This document shows, piece after piece, positions 26,450-35,741 of a stretch of 64,000 bases of DNA. Under the pieces are notes generated by a model that worked only from the letters and a program-made list of their open reading frames with translations, ran no database searches and was not told the DNA's origin. A program made the position numbers and the translations under genes. The stretch spans positions 1,922,001-1,986,000 of the forward strand of contig JACKEI010000001.1 in NCBI GenBank assembly GCA_020633075.1. The letters run 5' to 3'. Every line of letters begins with the position of its first letter. Positions within the stretch are counted from its first letter, which is position 1. This DNA comes from Sandaracinaceae bacterium. Lineage in GTDB: Bacteria; Myxococcota_A; Polyangia; Polyangiales; Houyiibacteriaceae.

Positions 26450-27123
26450 GCACGGTCGATGTCCTCGTCATCGGCGCCCACCCCCCGGCGTTGATCGGTC
26501 TGCGTGACCACCTGGGCCAGGCGCTGCACGGGTCCGTCTTCGGCCTGAACGTGAGCGCCAAGGTGTGCGGCGTGGGTATGGGTGTGGCGGGAGCGTGGAC
26601 GGCCAAGCGTCTGGTCCAGCTCTCACCGCGCGCCGTCGTGCTGGTCGGCACCGCCGGCATCTACCCTGGTCAGGCAGGCTTTCAGCCGCTCGACGTCGTG
26701 GTCGCGGAAGAGCTCAAGCTCCTGGACCACGCGGCGCTGGGCGGGCACACCGCCTACCCGACACCCATGCAGACGCAGCTCGCGGCGCCGTCCGCGATGG
26801 TTGCCGGGTTGCTGGGCAATCAGCGCGGGCGCACGCACCGCGTGAAGCTCGCGTCCCCACTGGCCGACACCCGCGACGCGGAATTCGCGAACAGCGTGCC
26901 GATGCGCCTCGGGTGTGCCGCCGAGTCCCTCGAGGCCTTCGCCGTGGCGCAGGCCTGCCAGCTCATGAACGTCCCCTTCGGGATCGCGTTGGGCGTGTCC
27001 CACGTGCTGGGGGAGCACGCCGAGACCGACTGGCAGCGCTACCACCGCGACGCGTCGAGGGCCGCCGCGACGGCCCTGCTCAACTGGGTCCACGCTGGGG
27101 CGCCCGGCATGCCTCATCGTTGA
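26446..27123 (+). CDS. Purine-nucleoside-phosphorylase-fold protein (MTA/SAH nucleosidase or futalosine hydrolase-like)
   Basis: A 225-aa protein with the phosphorylase-superfamily core: VDVLVIGAHPPALIGL, the CGVGMGVAGAW phosphate/ribose loop, and a late AAESLEAFAVAQACQLMNVP segment matching the conserved ...E.ME....A..C...P region. Where MTA/SAH nucleosidases place the catalytic Asp (the SD motif), this protein has SH (GVSHVLG). That is closer to futalosine hydrolase-like members, which also vary here, or could mean an altered activity. It starts inside the stop codon of the UPF0262 gene and ends 71 bp before dapB, convergently. Substrate is undetermined; a menaquinone or a nucleoside-salvage role are both possible. 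Confidence 0.7.
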   Translation: MSTVDVLVIGAHPPALIGLRDHLGQALHGSVFGLNVSAKVCGVGMGVAGAWTAKRLVQLSPRAVVLVGTAGIYPGQAGFQPLDVVVAEELKLLDHAALGGHTAYPTPMQTQLAAPSAMVAGLLGNQRGRTHRVKLASPLADTRDAEFANSVPMRLGCAAESLEAFAVAQACQLMNVPFGIALGVSHVLGEHAETDWQRYHRDASRAAATALLNWVHAGAPGMPHR

Positions 27124-27194
27124 CGCGCCGTCGTTGACCCCCGAGCTGCCGCAGCAGCAGCGACCCTGTGGCCGCGCGGCGGCCAGAGGGCGGA

Positions 27195-28004
27195 TCAGCG
27201 CGCGACCCCCATCACGTCGAACATGTCGTACAGGCCGGGCGGCTGACCCACGACCCAGGCTGCGGCGCGCACCGCGCCACGCGCAAAGATGGTGCGGTCC
27301 GTCGCTCGGTGCGTCACCTCGATGCGCTCCCCTTCCCCGAACAGGAAGAGGGTGTGCTCGCCGACCACGTCGCCGCCACGCAGCGCGAAGACGCCGAGCT
27401 CATCGGCCCCCCGCGCACCCACCTGCCCTTCGCGCCCGTAGACACCCGCCTCACCCAGCGCGAGGCCCTTCGCCTCCGCGACGACCTCCGCCAGGCGCAT
27501 CGCCGTCCCGGACGGCGCATCGACCTTGTGCCGGTGGTGGATCTCCGTGATCTCGGCTTGGAAGTCCGGGCCGAGCAGCTCCGTGGCGCGCTTGGCGAGG
27601 TGAAAGAGCGCGGTCACGCCCTGGCTGTAGTTGGGCGCGAACACGACCGGGAGCTCGCGGGACAGCGCGTCCAGAGCGGCCCGCTGAGGCGCGGAGAGGC
27701 CCGTCGTGCCCATGACGAGCGGCACGCGCGCGGCACGGCACGCGGCGATGACAGCCTCGCTGGCCGTGGGCAGCGAGAAGTCGATCAAGACGCTGGCTCC
27801 CACGAGCGCCGCCGGGAGATCGGCCCCAACCGCGAGACCTCGCGCCGGTCGTCCGGCCAGCACGTGCGGGTCAGCGCCCAGTGAGGCGGCCTGCGCGTGC
27901 TCCACGGCCGCGTGGAGCTGCGCTTGGGTGGACTCGTCCAGCACGCCGATGATGGCGCGCCCCATGCGCCCTGCGGCGCCGTGCATCGTGACTGCGAGGG
28001 TCAT
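27195..28004 (-). CDS. dapB: 4-hydroxy-tetrahydrodipicolinate reductase
   Basis: The NAD(P)H-dependent second step of the diaminopimelate/lysine pathway; 269 aa against 273 in E. coli. It has the dinucleotide loop GAAGRMG, the IDFS and GTTG segments, APNYSQG, the catalytic/substrate stretch EIHHRHKVDAPSGTA (His and Lys present) and RGGDVVGEHT. The product feeds both lysine and peptidoglycan synthesis. The gene starts 12 bp after the large membrane-protein gene ends, so it may be the second gene of that operon. It is convergent with the nucleosidase gene. No distinct ribosome-binding site is visible before ATG 28004. Confidence 0.95.
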   Translation of the reverse strand: MTLAVTMHGAAGRMGRAIIGVLDESTQAQLHAAVEHAQAASLGADPHVLAGRPARGLAVGADLPAALVGASVLIDFSLPTASEAVIAACRAARVPLVMGTTGLSAPQRAALDALSRELPVVFAPNYSQGVTALFHLAKRATELLGPDFQAEITEIHHRHKVDAPSGTAMRLAEVVAEAKGLALGEAGVYGREGQVGARGADELGVFALRGGDVVGEHTLFLFGEGERIEVTHRATDRTIFARGAVRAAAWVVGQPPGLYDMFDVMGVAR

Positions 28005-28016
28005 GCTGCGGTCGTG

Positions 28017-29654
28017 TCAGATGGCGCGCGGCGCGTCAACGCTCGCGCGAAGAGCCGCCACCACCACGCGCCAGGGACCGTCCGAAAACAACGCGTCGTC
28101 CACGACCGTGTCGCCCGTGCCGAGCACCGCCGAGCGCGGGACCCAGACACGATGGTCGGGCAGCGGCAAGAAGGTCGCCTTGTCGACGTAGCCGTCCACA
28201 CGGGCCTGGACGGCGTGCCGCGTCAGGTCGCGCAGCGCCACCGCGTTGAGGATCACGCCGTAGGCGACGGTCACCAACAGCGCCGCGCCGAAGGTACCCA
28301 CCGCCGAGAGCGCCAGGTAGATGGACAAGAAGGTGGAGATCACGAAGCGCCGAGGGAACGGCGAGAAGACGTAGCCCGCGCCGATGGGGATGTAGACGCC
28401 GAAGGTCAGGACCCCGACGATGCTGGCCGCGACCACGGTGGTCAGCGCCTGCAGCCGGAGATCCCCCGCGACGGACGCGGGGCGATAGCGGGCGTCGTCG
28501 CGCCCGTAGCCCGGGAGCCCGCGCCGGGCCGACTCGGAGCAAGGGGACACGGCGACGAGGCGGGCGTGGGCAGCACACGCGGCGAGGCCCGCTTCGACCT
28601 CCGCGCCGCTCGCAGGGAAGAGATAGAAGCGGCTCTCCCAGGGCTGCTCCTCATCACGCCCCACCACCGTGACGGCTCGCACGGTCGCGGACTCGGCGAG
28701 GCCGATGCGCCGCAGCTGAGCCTCCGGGACGCGGAGCGTGCGCTTGCCGAAGAGCGCCTTGGACACGAAGCGCAGCTCGTCGGCCCCGAACATCAAGTAC
28801 CCGTGCCGGGCCCAGCCCACCTCACGGGCCTTGAAGGTGTAGACGCGCAGGACCGCACGCTGCGGGTCCGCCCCAATCGCCTCCGCCTCGGCGCGCGCCC
28901 AGGGTGGCAGCGCCAGCGGCGCGCGGTCCGGATTCGCGCGCCGCACCAGGCTGAAGAGCACACGGATGTAGATGCTGGTCAGCCGCGCCAGCACCGGCCC
29001 GGTCACGAGCCCCACGAGCAGATAGACCACCACGACGACGAGCACGACGGTGCTGTCCGCGAACACCAGCCCGACGCCCGTCGCGATGACCGCGAAGGCA
29101 TCGTCCGCGAAGCTGTGCGCCAGCTTGAGCCCTGGCACCGGGACCAGCGTCAAGAGCAAGCGCGCGCCCACCTTCCCGACGCTGGCCAGGTAGCCCGCGA
29201 AGGTTCCGAGGGCCACGGTCAGAACGGCCCAGCCGATGGACCCCAGCGCGAGCGCCTGCGCGCCGAGCACGGGCCCATCACCCACCTGCGCCATGGTGGG
29301 CACCGCCCCGCTGGGCACCGCGAGCCCGGCCCACGCCAGCACGGACGCGAGCGTCATGGCCGCGAAGGGGCGCCAGGCGCTGGACAAGGGGACCAGCCAC
29401 GCCTCGGCCCCCGGCACCTTGTCGCCGAGGGACTCGAGCAGCGCCAGCAGGAGCATGACCGCAGCGCAGCCCCACAGCCACGGTGCCGGCGCGAGCGTGT
29501 GCAGCCTGGCTTGCACCTCCGGCTGCAGCACCCACGACGGAACACCCGCAGGCGCGGCCACCAGCGCCAGCAGCCCGATGGGGACCCAGGGGTTCTTTCC
29601 TGCGGCGGCGCTCACGAGCACGGCGGCGACCAACGAGGAGGGCACGGGCGACAT
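28017..29654 (-). CDS. Multi-pass membrane protein, DUF4126-like N-terminal half
   Basis: A 545-aa inner-membrane protein. Residues 1 to about 240 hold five to six hydrophobic helices in a pattern that resembles DUF4126 proteins (SAAAGKNPWVPIGLLALVA, LALLESLGDKVPGAEAWL). A soluble region (about 245-385) begins AVLRVYTFKAREVGWARHGY and looks like a PH-like or bPH beta domain. Two further helices lie at about 405-480, and a soluble tail contains RVWVPRSAVLGTGDTVVDD. I do not know a characterised protein with this combination. dapB follows within 12 bp, perhaps only for co-expression. ATG 29654 has no strong ribosome-binding site, so the start is less sure. Confidence 0.65.
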   Translation of the reverse strand: MSPVPSSLVAAVLVSAAAGKNPWVPIGLLALVAAPAGVPSWVLQPEVQARLHTLAPAPWLWGCAAVMLLLALLESLGDKVPGAEAWLVPLSSAWRPFAAMTLASVLAWAGLAVPSGAVPTMAQVGDGPVLGAQALALGSIGWAVLTVALGTFAGYLASVGKVGARLLLTLVPVPGLKLAHSFADDAFAVIATGVGLVFADSTVVLVVVVVYLLVGLVTGPVLARLTSIYIRVLFSLVRRANPDRAPLALPPWARAEAEAIGADPQRAVLRVYTFKAREVGWARHGYLMFGADELRFVSKALFGKRTLRVPEAQLRRIGLAESATVRAVTVVGRDEEQPWESRFYLFPASGAEVEAGLAACAAHARLVAVSPCSESARRGLPGYGRDDARYRPASVAGDLRLQALTTVVAASIVGVLTFGVYIPIGAGYVFSPFPRRFVISTFLSIYLALSAVGTFGAALLVTVAYGVILNAVALRDLTRHAVQARVDGYVDKATFLPLPDHRVWVPRSAVLGTGDTVVDDALFSDGPWRVVVAALRASVDAPRAI

Positions 29655-29802
29655 GTGGCAAGGATACCCGCAGCGGCAGTTCAGGCGCAGCTCGCGTGGC
29701 GGCCTCGGCCACTTTCACCCGCTGGCGGGGGCGCGCTCCGACACGCCGCAGGGTGCGCGGCGCAGGGCGAACACCGTCGCGAACACGCACCGGACGAACG
29801 GG

Positions 29803-30729
29803 TCAGCGCGGGCGAACGAGCGCGAGCAGCTGCACGAAGAACACCTGCAGCTCGCGCGGGCTGTGGACCCTGAGCCACGGCACGAAGTCAGCGCGCCCCG
29901 TGACCTCGAAGCCCGCGTCTGCGGCCACCTGCGCCAACACGTCTGCGGGGCCGTCAGGCATCCCCAAGGCGGGGTCGGGCGTGCTCAGGAGCAAGGTCCC
30001 GCGCCGCGCCAGAGACGCGAGCGCACCCTCCAGGAAGGCGAGCGGATCCGCCAGCACGTCCACCAGATGCAGCGCCACGAGGGTCTCGCAGGCGCCCTCG
30101 CGGAGCGCGAGCTGCTCGGCGTCCATGACGGCCGCGACGACGGGGCGGGGCGACGCCTCGGCGCGCTCACGGGCAATGAGCACCGCCCGAAACGAGCGGT
30201 CCACCATGACCAGGCCGTCCGAGCTCGCGGCCAGGGCCGCGCTCGCGTTGCCCGCACCGCAGCCGACCTCTACCGTCCGCCCGAGCGGGCGCCCGTGCAG
30301 CTCGAGGAGCCTGTCGAGCGGCGTGGTCGCCGCTGCCGAGGCCACGAACGCGGCGAAGTGCGCGTCCTCCGCGACCAGCGGGGTGGTCACCGCGTGCTCT
30401 TCATCGCGGGTGAAGTCGTCGTCGAAGAAGCGCTGCGTGGTCACCGGACGGCGCCGCGCCCAGCGCTCCACGGTGGCCACGTCGACCGGGCTGCAGTCTG
30501 TGAGCTCCGCGAGCGCCGCCAACAGCGACGTGCGGTGCTCGGCCATGTAGCCCACCGGGTCCACCACCAGGATGGGTACGCCGGCGACGACCGGGTACTC
30601 GGCGCTGCAGCCCGTGCACGACAGGTCGCCCTCGCCCAGGGGCGAGAGCTTGGCCGCGCACGCGGGGCACCCGAGCAGCGCCAGACCAAGCGCAGCGCGG
30701 GCGGATGCGTCTGCACCCTTCCCGCTCAT
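29803..30729 (-). CDS. SAM-dependent methyltransferase with Trm112-like zinc-binding N-terminus
   Basis: A 308-aa protein. Residues 20-40 carry two Cys pairs (CPAC and CTGC) followed by EYPVVAGVPILVVDP, the Trm112/YcaR-type fold seen before many methyltransferase domains. The class I methyltransferase motif I is VEVGCGAGNASAAL, and motif post-I ends in D (LVMVDRS). A conserved cluster at RRGTLLLSTPDP fits motif VI. The substrate cannot be read off. The gene starts 16 bp after citrate synthase ends on the same strand. ATG 30729 is chosen because it sets the zinc ribbon about 20 residues in; the longer frame upstream is antisense-like Ser/Thr-rich sequence. Confidence 0.82.
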   Translation of the reverse strand: MSGKGADASARAALGLALLGCPACAAKLSPLGEGDLSCTGCSAEYPVVAGVPILVVDPVGYMAEHRTSLLAALAELTDCSPVDVATVERWARRRPVTTQRFFDDDFTRDEEHAVTTPLVAEDAHFAAFVASAAATTPLDRLLELHGRPLGRTVEVGCGAGNASAALAASSDGLVMVDRSFRAVLIARERAEASPRPVVAAVMDAEQLALREGACETLVALHLVDVLADPLAFLEGALASLARRGTLLLSTPDPALGMPDGPADVLAQVAADAGFEVTGRADFVPWLRVHSPRELQVFFVQLLALVRPR

Positions 30730-30745
30730 GCGCGGCCCATGCTCA

Positions 30746-31891
<1,146 letters not shown>

Positions 31892-31948
31892 GTGTCGACC
31901 TCTCTCTACGTTCTGCGGTCCATAGCGCGCATGTCCGCACCGTGCACG

Positions 31949-32458
31949 CTAGAACCACCACCGGGTGAGCCAACCGTCCTGCAAGACCACCGGGTCAGGG
32001 TGCCCCCCGAGCGCCCCGGCGAGCCGCGCAACGTAGACCCCCCACAGCGCCAGGATCACCCCCACCGCGAGCCAGCCGGTCGCGCGTGGGGACAGCCTGA
32101 AGCGCTCCTCGCTCACCAGCCCGCTGCGGACGAGCGCGGGACGAAGCAAGAGCCAGCCGAGCAGCGGGCTGACCAGCGGCGCGAGGGGGTGGAAGCGGAG
32201 CACTCCGGCCCAGTCGAGCTGCAGCATCGCGAGCGTGGCGCGGGTCAAGCCGCAGCCCGGACACGGCGCCCCGACCGCAAGCTTGAAAAAGCACGTGGGG
32301 AACGGACCCACGAGCACCACCAAGGCGATCGCCAGACCCAGCCCGGCGCCGGTCCACGAGCGGGGCGTCTGGGAATAGGCCGCCTGCGGGGCGGGTTCGA
32401 CGCCGGAACCCAGTGTCTGGCCCGTGTCGGCGTCGGGTGGTGCGGCGTCGGCGTTCAT
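31949..32458 (-). CDS. DUF2752 family membrane protein
   Basis: A 169-aa protein with a ~35-residue polar N-terminus and three to four hydrophobic helices. The diagnostic DUF2752 motif is present: CFFKLAVGAPCPGCGLTRA, followed by an FHPLAPL segment. Function in this family is unknown; the CPGCG pair may bind metal or form a disulfide near the membrane. It lies between the citrate synthase gene (57 bp) and the small Cys protein gene (13 bp). Confidence 0.85.
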   Translation of the reverse strand: MNADAAPPDADTGQTLGSGVEPAPQAAYSQTPRSWTGAGLGLAIALVVLVGPFPTCFFKLAVGAPCPGCGLTRATLAMLQLDWAGVLRFHPLAPLVSPLLGWLLLRPALVRSGLVSEERFRLSPRATGWLAVGVILALWGVYVARLAGALGGHPDPVVLQDGWLTRWWF

Positions 32459-32471
32459 GCCGCCGCCCTAG

Positions 32472-32678
32472 TCAGTTGGCGCAGAAGAGAATGGCGCAGT
32501 TCTTACGATGAGCGTCTCGAACCCGGTTGCACAGCTCGGCGAGATCACTGTCGATGTCGACGACGTCACCTTCGGCGGCGCGGCCCGCGTCGTCGTAGGA
32601 GCAACCGTGCAGGGCGATCCAACGCCCTTTGCACTCCGGGTTGGAGCAGATCTCATTCCACGTCATTCGGTGTGCCAT
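32472..32678 (-). CDS. Small conserved-looking hypothetical protein
   Basis: A 68-aa protein that begins MAHRMTWNEICSNPECKGRW and ends NCAILFCAN. Four to five cysteines are spread along it, with a VVDIDSDLAELC helix in the middle. No leader or membrane segment is visible. A GGGGAGAG ribosome-binding site lies about 10 bases before ATG 32678, and the codon choice is like its neighbours, so I take it as real. It is 13 bp upstream of the DUF2752 gene. I have a recollection of similar short proteins in other myxobacteria but cannot search. Function unknown. Confidence 0.7.
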   Translation of the reverse strand: MAHRMTWNEICSNPECKGRWIALHGCSYDDAGRAAEGDVVDIDSDLAELCNRVRDAHRKNCAILFCAN

Positions 32679-32938
32679 TGACGACTCTCTCCCCCCGGGT
32701 GGGACGTCGTGGACCCTCTGGGGGCGGTCTGCACGACGTCGGCCGGGGTTGTCAGGCCATGAGACTTAGCGGTTCCGTCCGTTGAAGTAGTGCGGGCGGG
32801 GGGGCGGGGTCAACAATCTGACAAAGCGCACCCAGCGAAGTGACCTGGATCCCTAGTGGTGGATCGAAACGATGGCCGAGTATTCCCACCCGTTCGTGGG
32901 CCGTGCAAGCCGATTGTGACGCGGGGCTGAACGCACTA

Positions 32939-34819
32939 TCAGGGACGGCACCAGTCACCGAAGTGCTGGCGTGCGCTGCCGGCGGCGTTGACGCCGCGCA
33001 ACTGTCGGTAGAGCGCACGGGCCTGATCGCAGCGTCCCATTTGAATCAGGATGCCAACCTTCGTTCCGCCGCGCTGCGCCAGCTGGCCTCGAACCGCCGC
33101 GACGTCGCTGTCGTTGCTGCCGAGGGCTCGCTGAGCGGTGCGTAGCGAGGAGATCGCGCGCTCGACGTCGTTCTGGCCCACGGCAGCCCGAGCGGCTGCC
33201 AACGCCGACTGCCCGGCCGCGCGGTCCCCGCCCGAAGGTGCCGAGCTGGAGCCCGAGCTCCGACCGTTGTTACGGCTGGGCTCCTCTTCCTCTTCGGCTT
33301 CCGGCTCTGGCGTGGCCGCGACCGCGGGGGTGGGTGTCGGCGTGGGCGTCGGAGTCGGAGTTGGAGTCGCCGTCGGCGCGACGGCCACGGGCTGCACCTG
33401 TGTAGGCGGCTGAGGCGTGGGCGCCACGGGAACCTGGTTGGGGTCTGCCACCTGGGTGCCAACGGGGGGAGCCACGGGCTGAGGCTGCGCCATGGTCGTC
33501 GTGTCGGGCGTCTGGGACAACATCCAGATCAGCAGTACGGCGCCTGCTCCGCCGACGAACACCACCAGGGCGACCGCGATGGCGATCCACTTGCCCATGC
33601 CGCTGCCCTGCGCCTGATGACCCCCGGTCTGGTAGAGCCCGCCGGTCGCGTTGGGGTCGTAGCCCATGCTGCTGGGGCCTTGGCCGGGTTGGCTTGGGTA
33701 GAGGGGCTGGTTGCCCGGCTCGCTGTGCATGGGCTGCGGCGTCCCCACCGACGGCCGCGAGACCGGCATCTGGGGCGCCGTGTTCATGGGCGGGTTGGTG
33801 GCTGCCGCCGCTCCCCCGCTGATGCCCGCGCTCGTCGCCATGGTCCAAGCCGCCTGGGCGTCCTGAATCCCGGTGAAGTCGTTCAAGAACTCCATGACCG
33901 TGGCGTGGCGGTCGTCGCGGTTCTTGGAGAGCGCCCGCATGATGGCGGCCTTCTTGCGCGGAGCCAGGTTCGCGGTGACGGCGTGCGTCTCGAGGGGCGT
34001 CGGCGGCGCCGTGAGGTGCTTGGTGGCCCACTCCCAGGGGGTCCTCGCCTCGAACGGCAGGTGCCCCGTGAGCATCTCGTAGGTCATCACGCCCAACGAG
34101 TAGATGTCACTCCGTGCGTCCAGCGACTGCCCACTGAACTGCTCGGGGCTCATGTAGGGCGGCGTGCCCAGCACCATGCCCTGCTTGGTGAGCTTGGCCT
34201 GCGACTCGTCCTCGGCCTCGTTGCGCTTCGCGATCCCGAAGTCGAGCACCTTCACGAAGTCGGTCTGGCCGCCGCGCTGCGTGAGCAGCACGTTCTCCGG
34301 CTTCAGGTCGCGGTGAACGACGCCCATGTTGTGGGCCTCGAACAAGGACCCACAGATCTGGATGAGCAGACGGTCCGCGCGCTCCGAATCGATGGCGCCG
34401 CGCTGCAGGGTGTGCGCGAGGTCCTCGCCCTGGATGTACTCCATGACGATGAAGAGCGTCTTGTCCTCGAGCTCGCCGAAGTCGTAGAACTGGACGGTGT
34501 TGGGGTGGTGCAGATCGATGACGGTCTCGCACTCACGATGAAAGCGAGCCACGAGCTGAGGGTCGCTGGTCAGCTCCGTGTGCAGCGTCTTGATGGCGAC
34601 GCCGCGCGTGGCGGTGCCCATCTTTTGCTCGGCCAGGTAGACCTTGCCCATGCCCCCTTCGCCCAGCAGCTTCGTGACGCGGTAGCGCCCGAGCAGGATC
34701 CGGCCGATGAGCGGATCCGCCCCTGCGACGACCTCCTGCTCCAGCATGGCGCCGCACTGATGACAGAACTTTGCGTCATCAACGTTTTGGTATTCGCACC
34801 TCGGACACGGGCTCGCCAT
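32939..34819 (-). CDS. Zinc-ribbon Ser/Thr protein kinase, membrane-anchored
   Basis: A 626-aa eukaryotic-like kinase. Residues 5-22 form a zinc ribbon (CPRC and CHQC). The kinase domain (about 45-310) is complete: Gly loop GEGGMGKV, VAIK lysine, HRDLKPENVLL, DFG, and an SPEQF activation-segment end. A Pro/Gln/Gly-rich linker is followed by one membrane helix (about 410-433), a Pro/Thr-rich stretch with alternating TPTPTP runs, an acidic stretch and a short TPR-like C-terminus of about 100 residues (AARAAVGQNDVERAISSLRT) in the periplasm. The topology is therefore kinase inside and sensor outside. GGGAAAAG precedes ATG 34819. The gene is monocistronic and divergent from the RDD gene. FHA-domain proteins such as the one at 13402 are natural partners of such kinases; that link is inferred. 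Confidence 0.93.
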   Translation of the reverse strand: MASPCPRCEYQNVDDAKFCHQCGAMLEQEVVAGADPLIGRILLGRYRVTKLLGEGGMGKVYLAEQKMGTATRGVAIKTLHTELTSDPQLVARFHRECETVIDLHHPNTVQFYDFGELEDKTLFIVMEYIQGEDLAHTLQRGAIDSERADRLLIQICGSLFEAHNMGVVHRDLKPENVLLTQRGGQTDFVKVLDFGIAKRNEAEDESQAKLTKQGMVLGTPPYMSPEQFSGQSLDARSDIYSLGVMTYEMLTGHLPFEARTPWEWATKHLTAPPTPLETHAVTANLAPRKKAAIMRALSKNRDDRHATVMEFLNDFTGIQDAQAAWTMATSAGISGGAAAATNPPMNTAPQMPVSRPSVGTPQPMHSEPGNQPLYPSQPGQGPSSMGYDPNATGGLYQTGGHQAQGSGMGKWIAIAVALVVFVGGAGAVLLIWMLSQTPDTTTMAQPQPVAPPVGTQVADPNQVPVAPTPQPPTQVQPVAVAPTATPTPTPTPTPTPTPAVAATPEPEAEEEEEPSRNNGRSSGSSSAPSGGDRAAGQSALAAARAAVGQNDVERAISSLRTAQRALGSNDSDVAAVRGQLAQRGGTKVGILIQMGRCDQARALYRQLRGVNAAGSARQHFGDWCRP

Positions 34820-34973
34820 TCTTTTCCCAATCTACGCCTGTGGACGTGCGGCGGAGGCAGGGACCCCCGCGCCAGTCCGTAGACCACGAGCATACTCCGA
34901 CCCTTGGGTTCCTCCAAGAGCTGTGCCTTGCGATTGTGGGAACGGCTGCCATGCGGCATGCTCGCGGCTGCCG

Positions 34974-35741
34974 ATGCGGGAGCTGCGCGACATCCACGGA
35001 ACCCTCGCGGTCACCACCCCGGAGAACGTCACGTTCGAGTTCGAGCTCGCCGGCCCAGCCACGCGCGCGGCGGCCTGGGTGCTGGACCTGGTCGCGATGG
35101 GGGTGATGCTGACCATGCTGGGCATCGCGCTCAGCGTGGCGGGCCCGGCCCTCGCCTCGCTGGCCACCGTCATCATGATGGTGGCCTCGTTCTTGGTGCT
35201 GTGGTGGTACGGCGCGCTCTTCGAGTGGGGGCTGCGCGGTCAGACCCCGGGCAAGCGCCTCTTCGGCCTGCGCGTCCTGCAGCGGAACGGGCTGCGGCTG
35301 ACCTTCGCGCAGGCGGTCATTCGCAACCTGGTGCGCATGGTGGACGTGCTCCCCGTCAGCTACCTCGTCGGCGGGGCGAGCCTGCTGCTGGACCCGGACC
35401 AGCGCCGGCTCGGGGACATCGCCGCCGGCACGATCGTGGTGCGCGAGCGCAGCCTCCCGGCCCCGTCGGCCGTGGTGCCCCCGGCGCTCCGCTACAACAC
35501 GTTCCTGGACGACCCCAACGTCCGACACGCCGCGCGACGGGTCACAGCTCCGGAGCGAGACGCCATGGTCGCCCTCGGGCTGCGTCGCGACGCCCTGCCG
35601 CTGCACGTCCGGCACGAGCTGTTCGAGGAGCTCGCGAAGCACCTCGAGGGGCGCCTGGCCCTCCCCCGCCCCCCCCAGCTGTCGGCCGAGCGCTACGTGC
35701 TCAACATCGTCGCCGTCGTGCTCTCGGGGGCGCGGGCCTGA
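34974..35741 (+). CDS. RDD family membrane protein
   Basis: A 255-aa protein with the RDD opening pattern (VTTPENVTFEFELAGPATRA), two close hydrophobic helices (about 33-80) and the conserved WGLRGQTPGKRLFGLRVLQ loop, ending in a soluble C-terminal part (about 165-255). The Arg and two Asp of the family name are not all obvious. The start at 34974 (MRELRDIHG) is preferred over 34923, which adds an unlikely Cys-rich stretch; neither has a clear ribosome-binding site. Its stop shares a base with the next ATG (TGATG), so it is coupled to the SpoIIM-like gene, a pairing seen beside DUF58/MoxR genes in other bacteria. Those partner genes are not present here. Confidence 0.8.
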   Translation: MRELRDIHGTLAVTTPENVTFEFELAGPATRAAAWVLDLVAMGVMLTMLGIALSVAGPALASLATVIMMVASFLVLWWYGALFEWGLRGQTPGKRLFGLRVLQRNGLRLTFAQAVIRNLVRMVDVLPVSYLVGGASLLLDPDQRRLGDIAAGTIVVRERSLPAPSAVVPPALRYNTFLDDPNVRHAARRVTAPERDAMVALGLRRDALPLHVRHELFEELAKHLEGRLALPRPPQLSAERYVLNIVAVVLSGARA

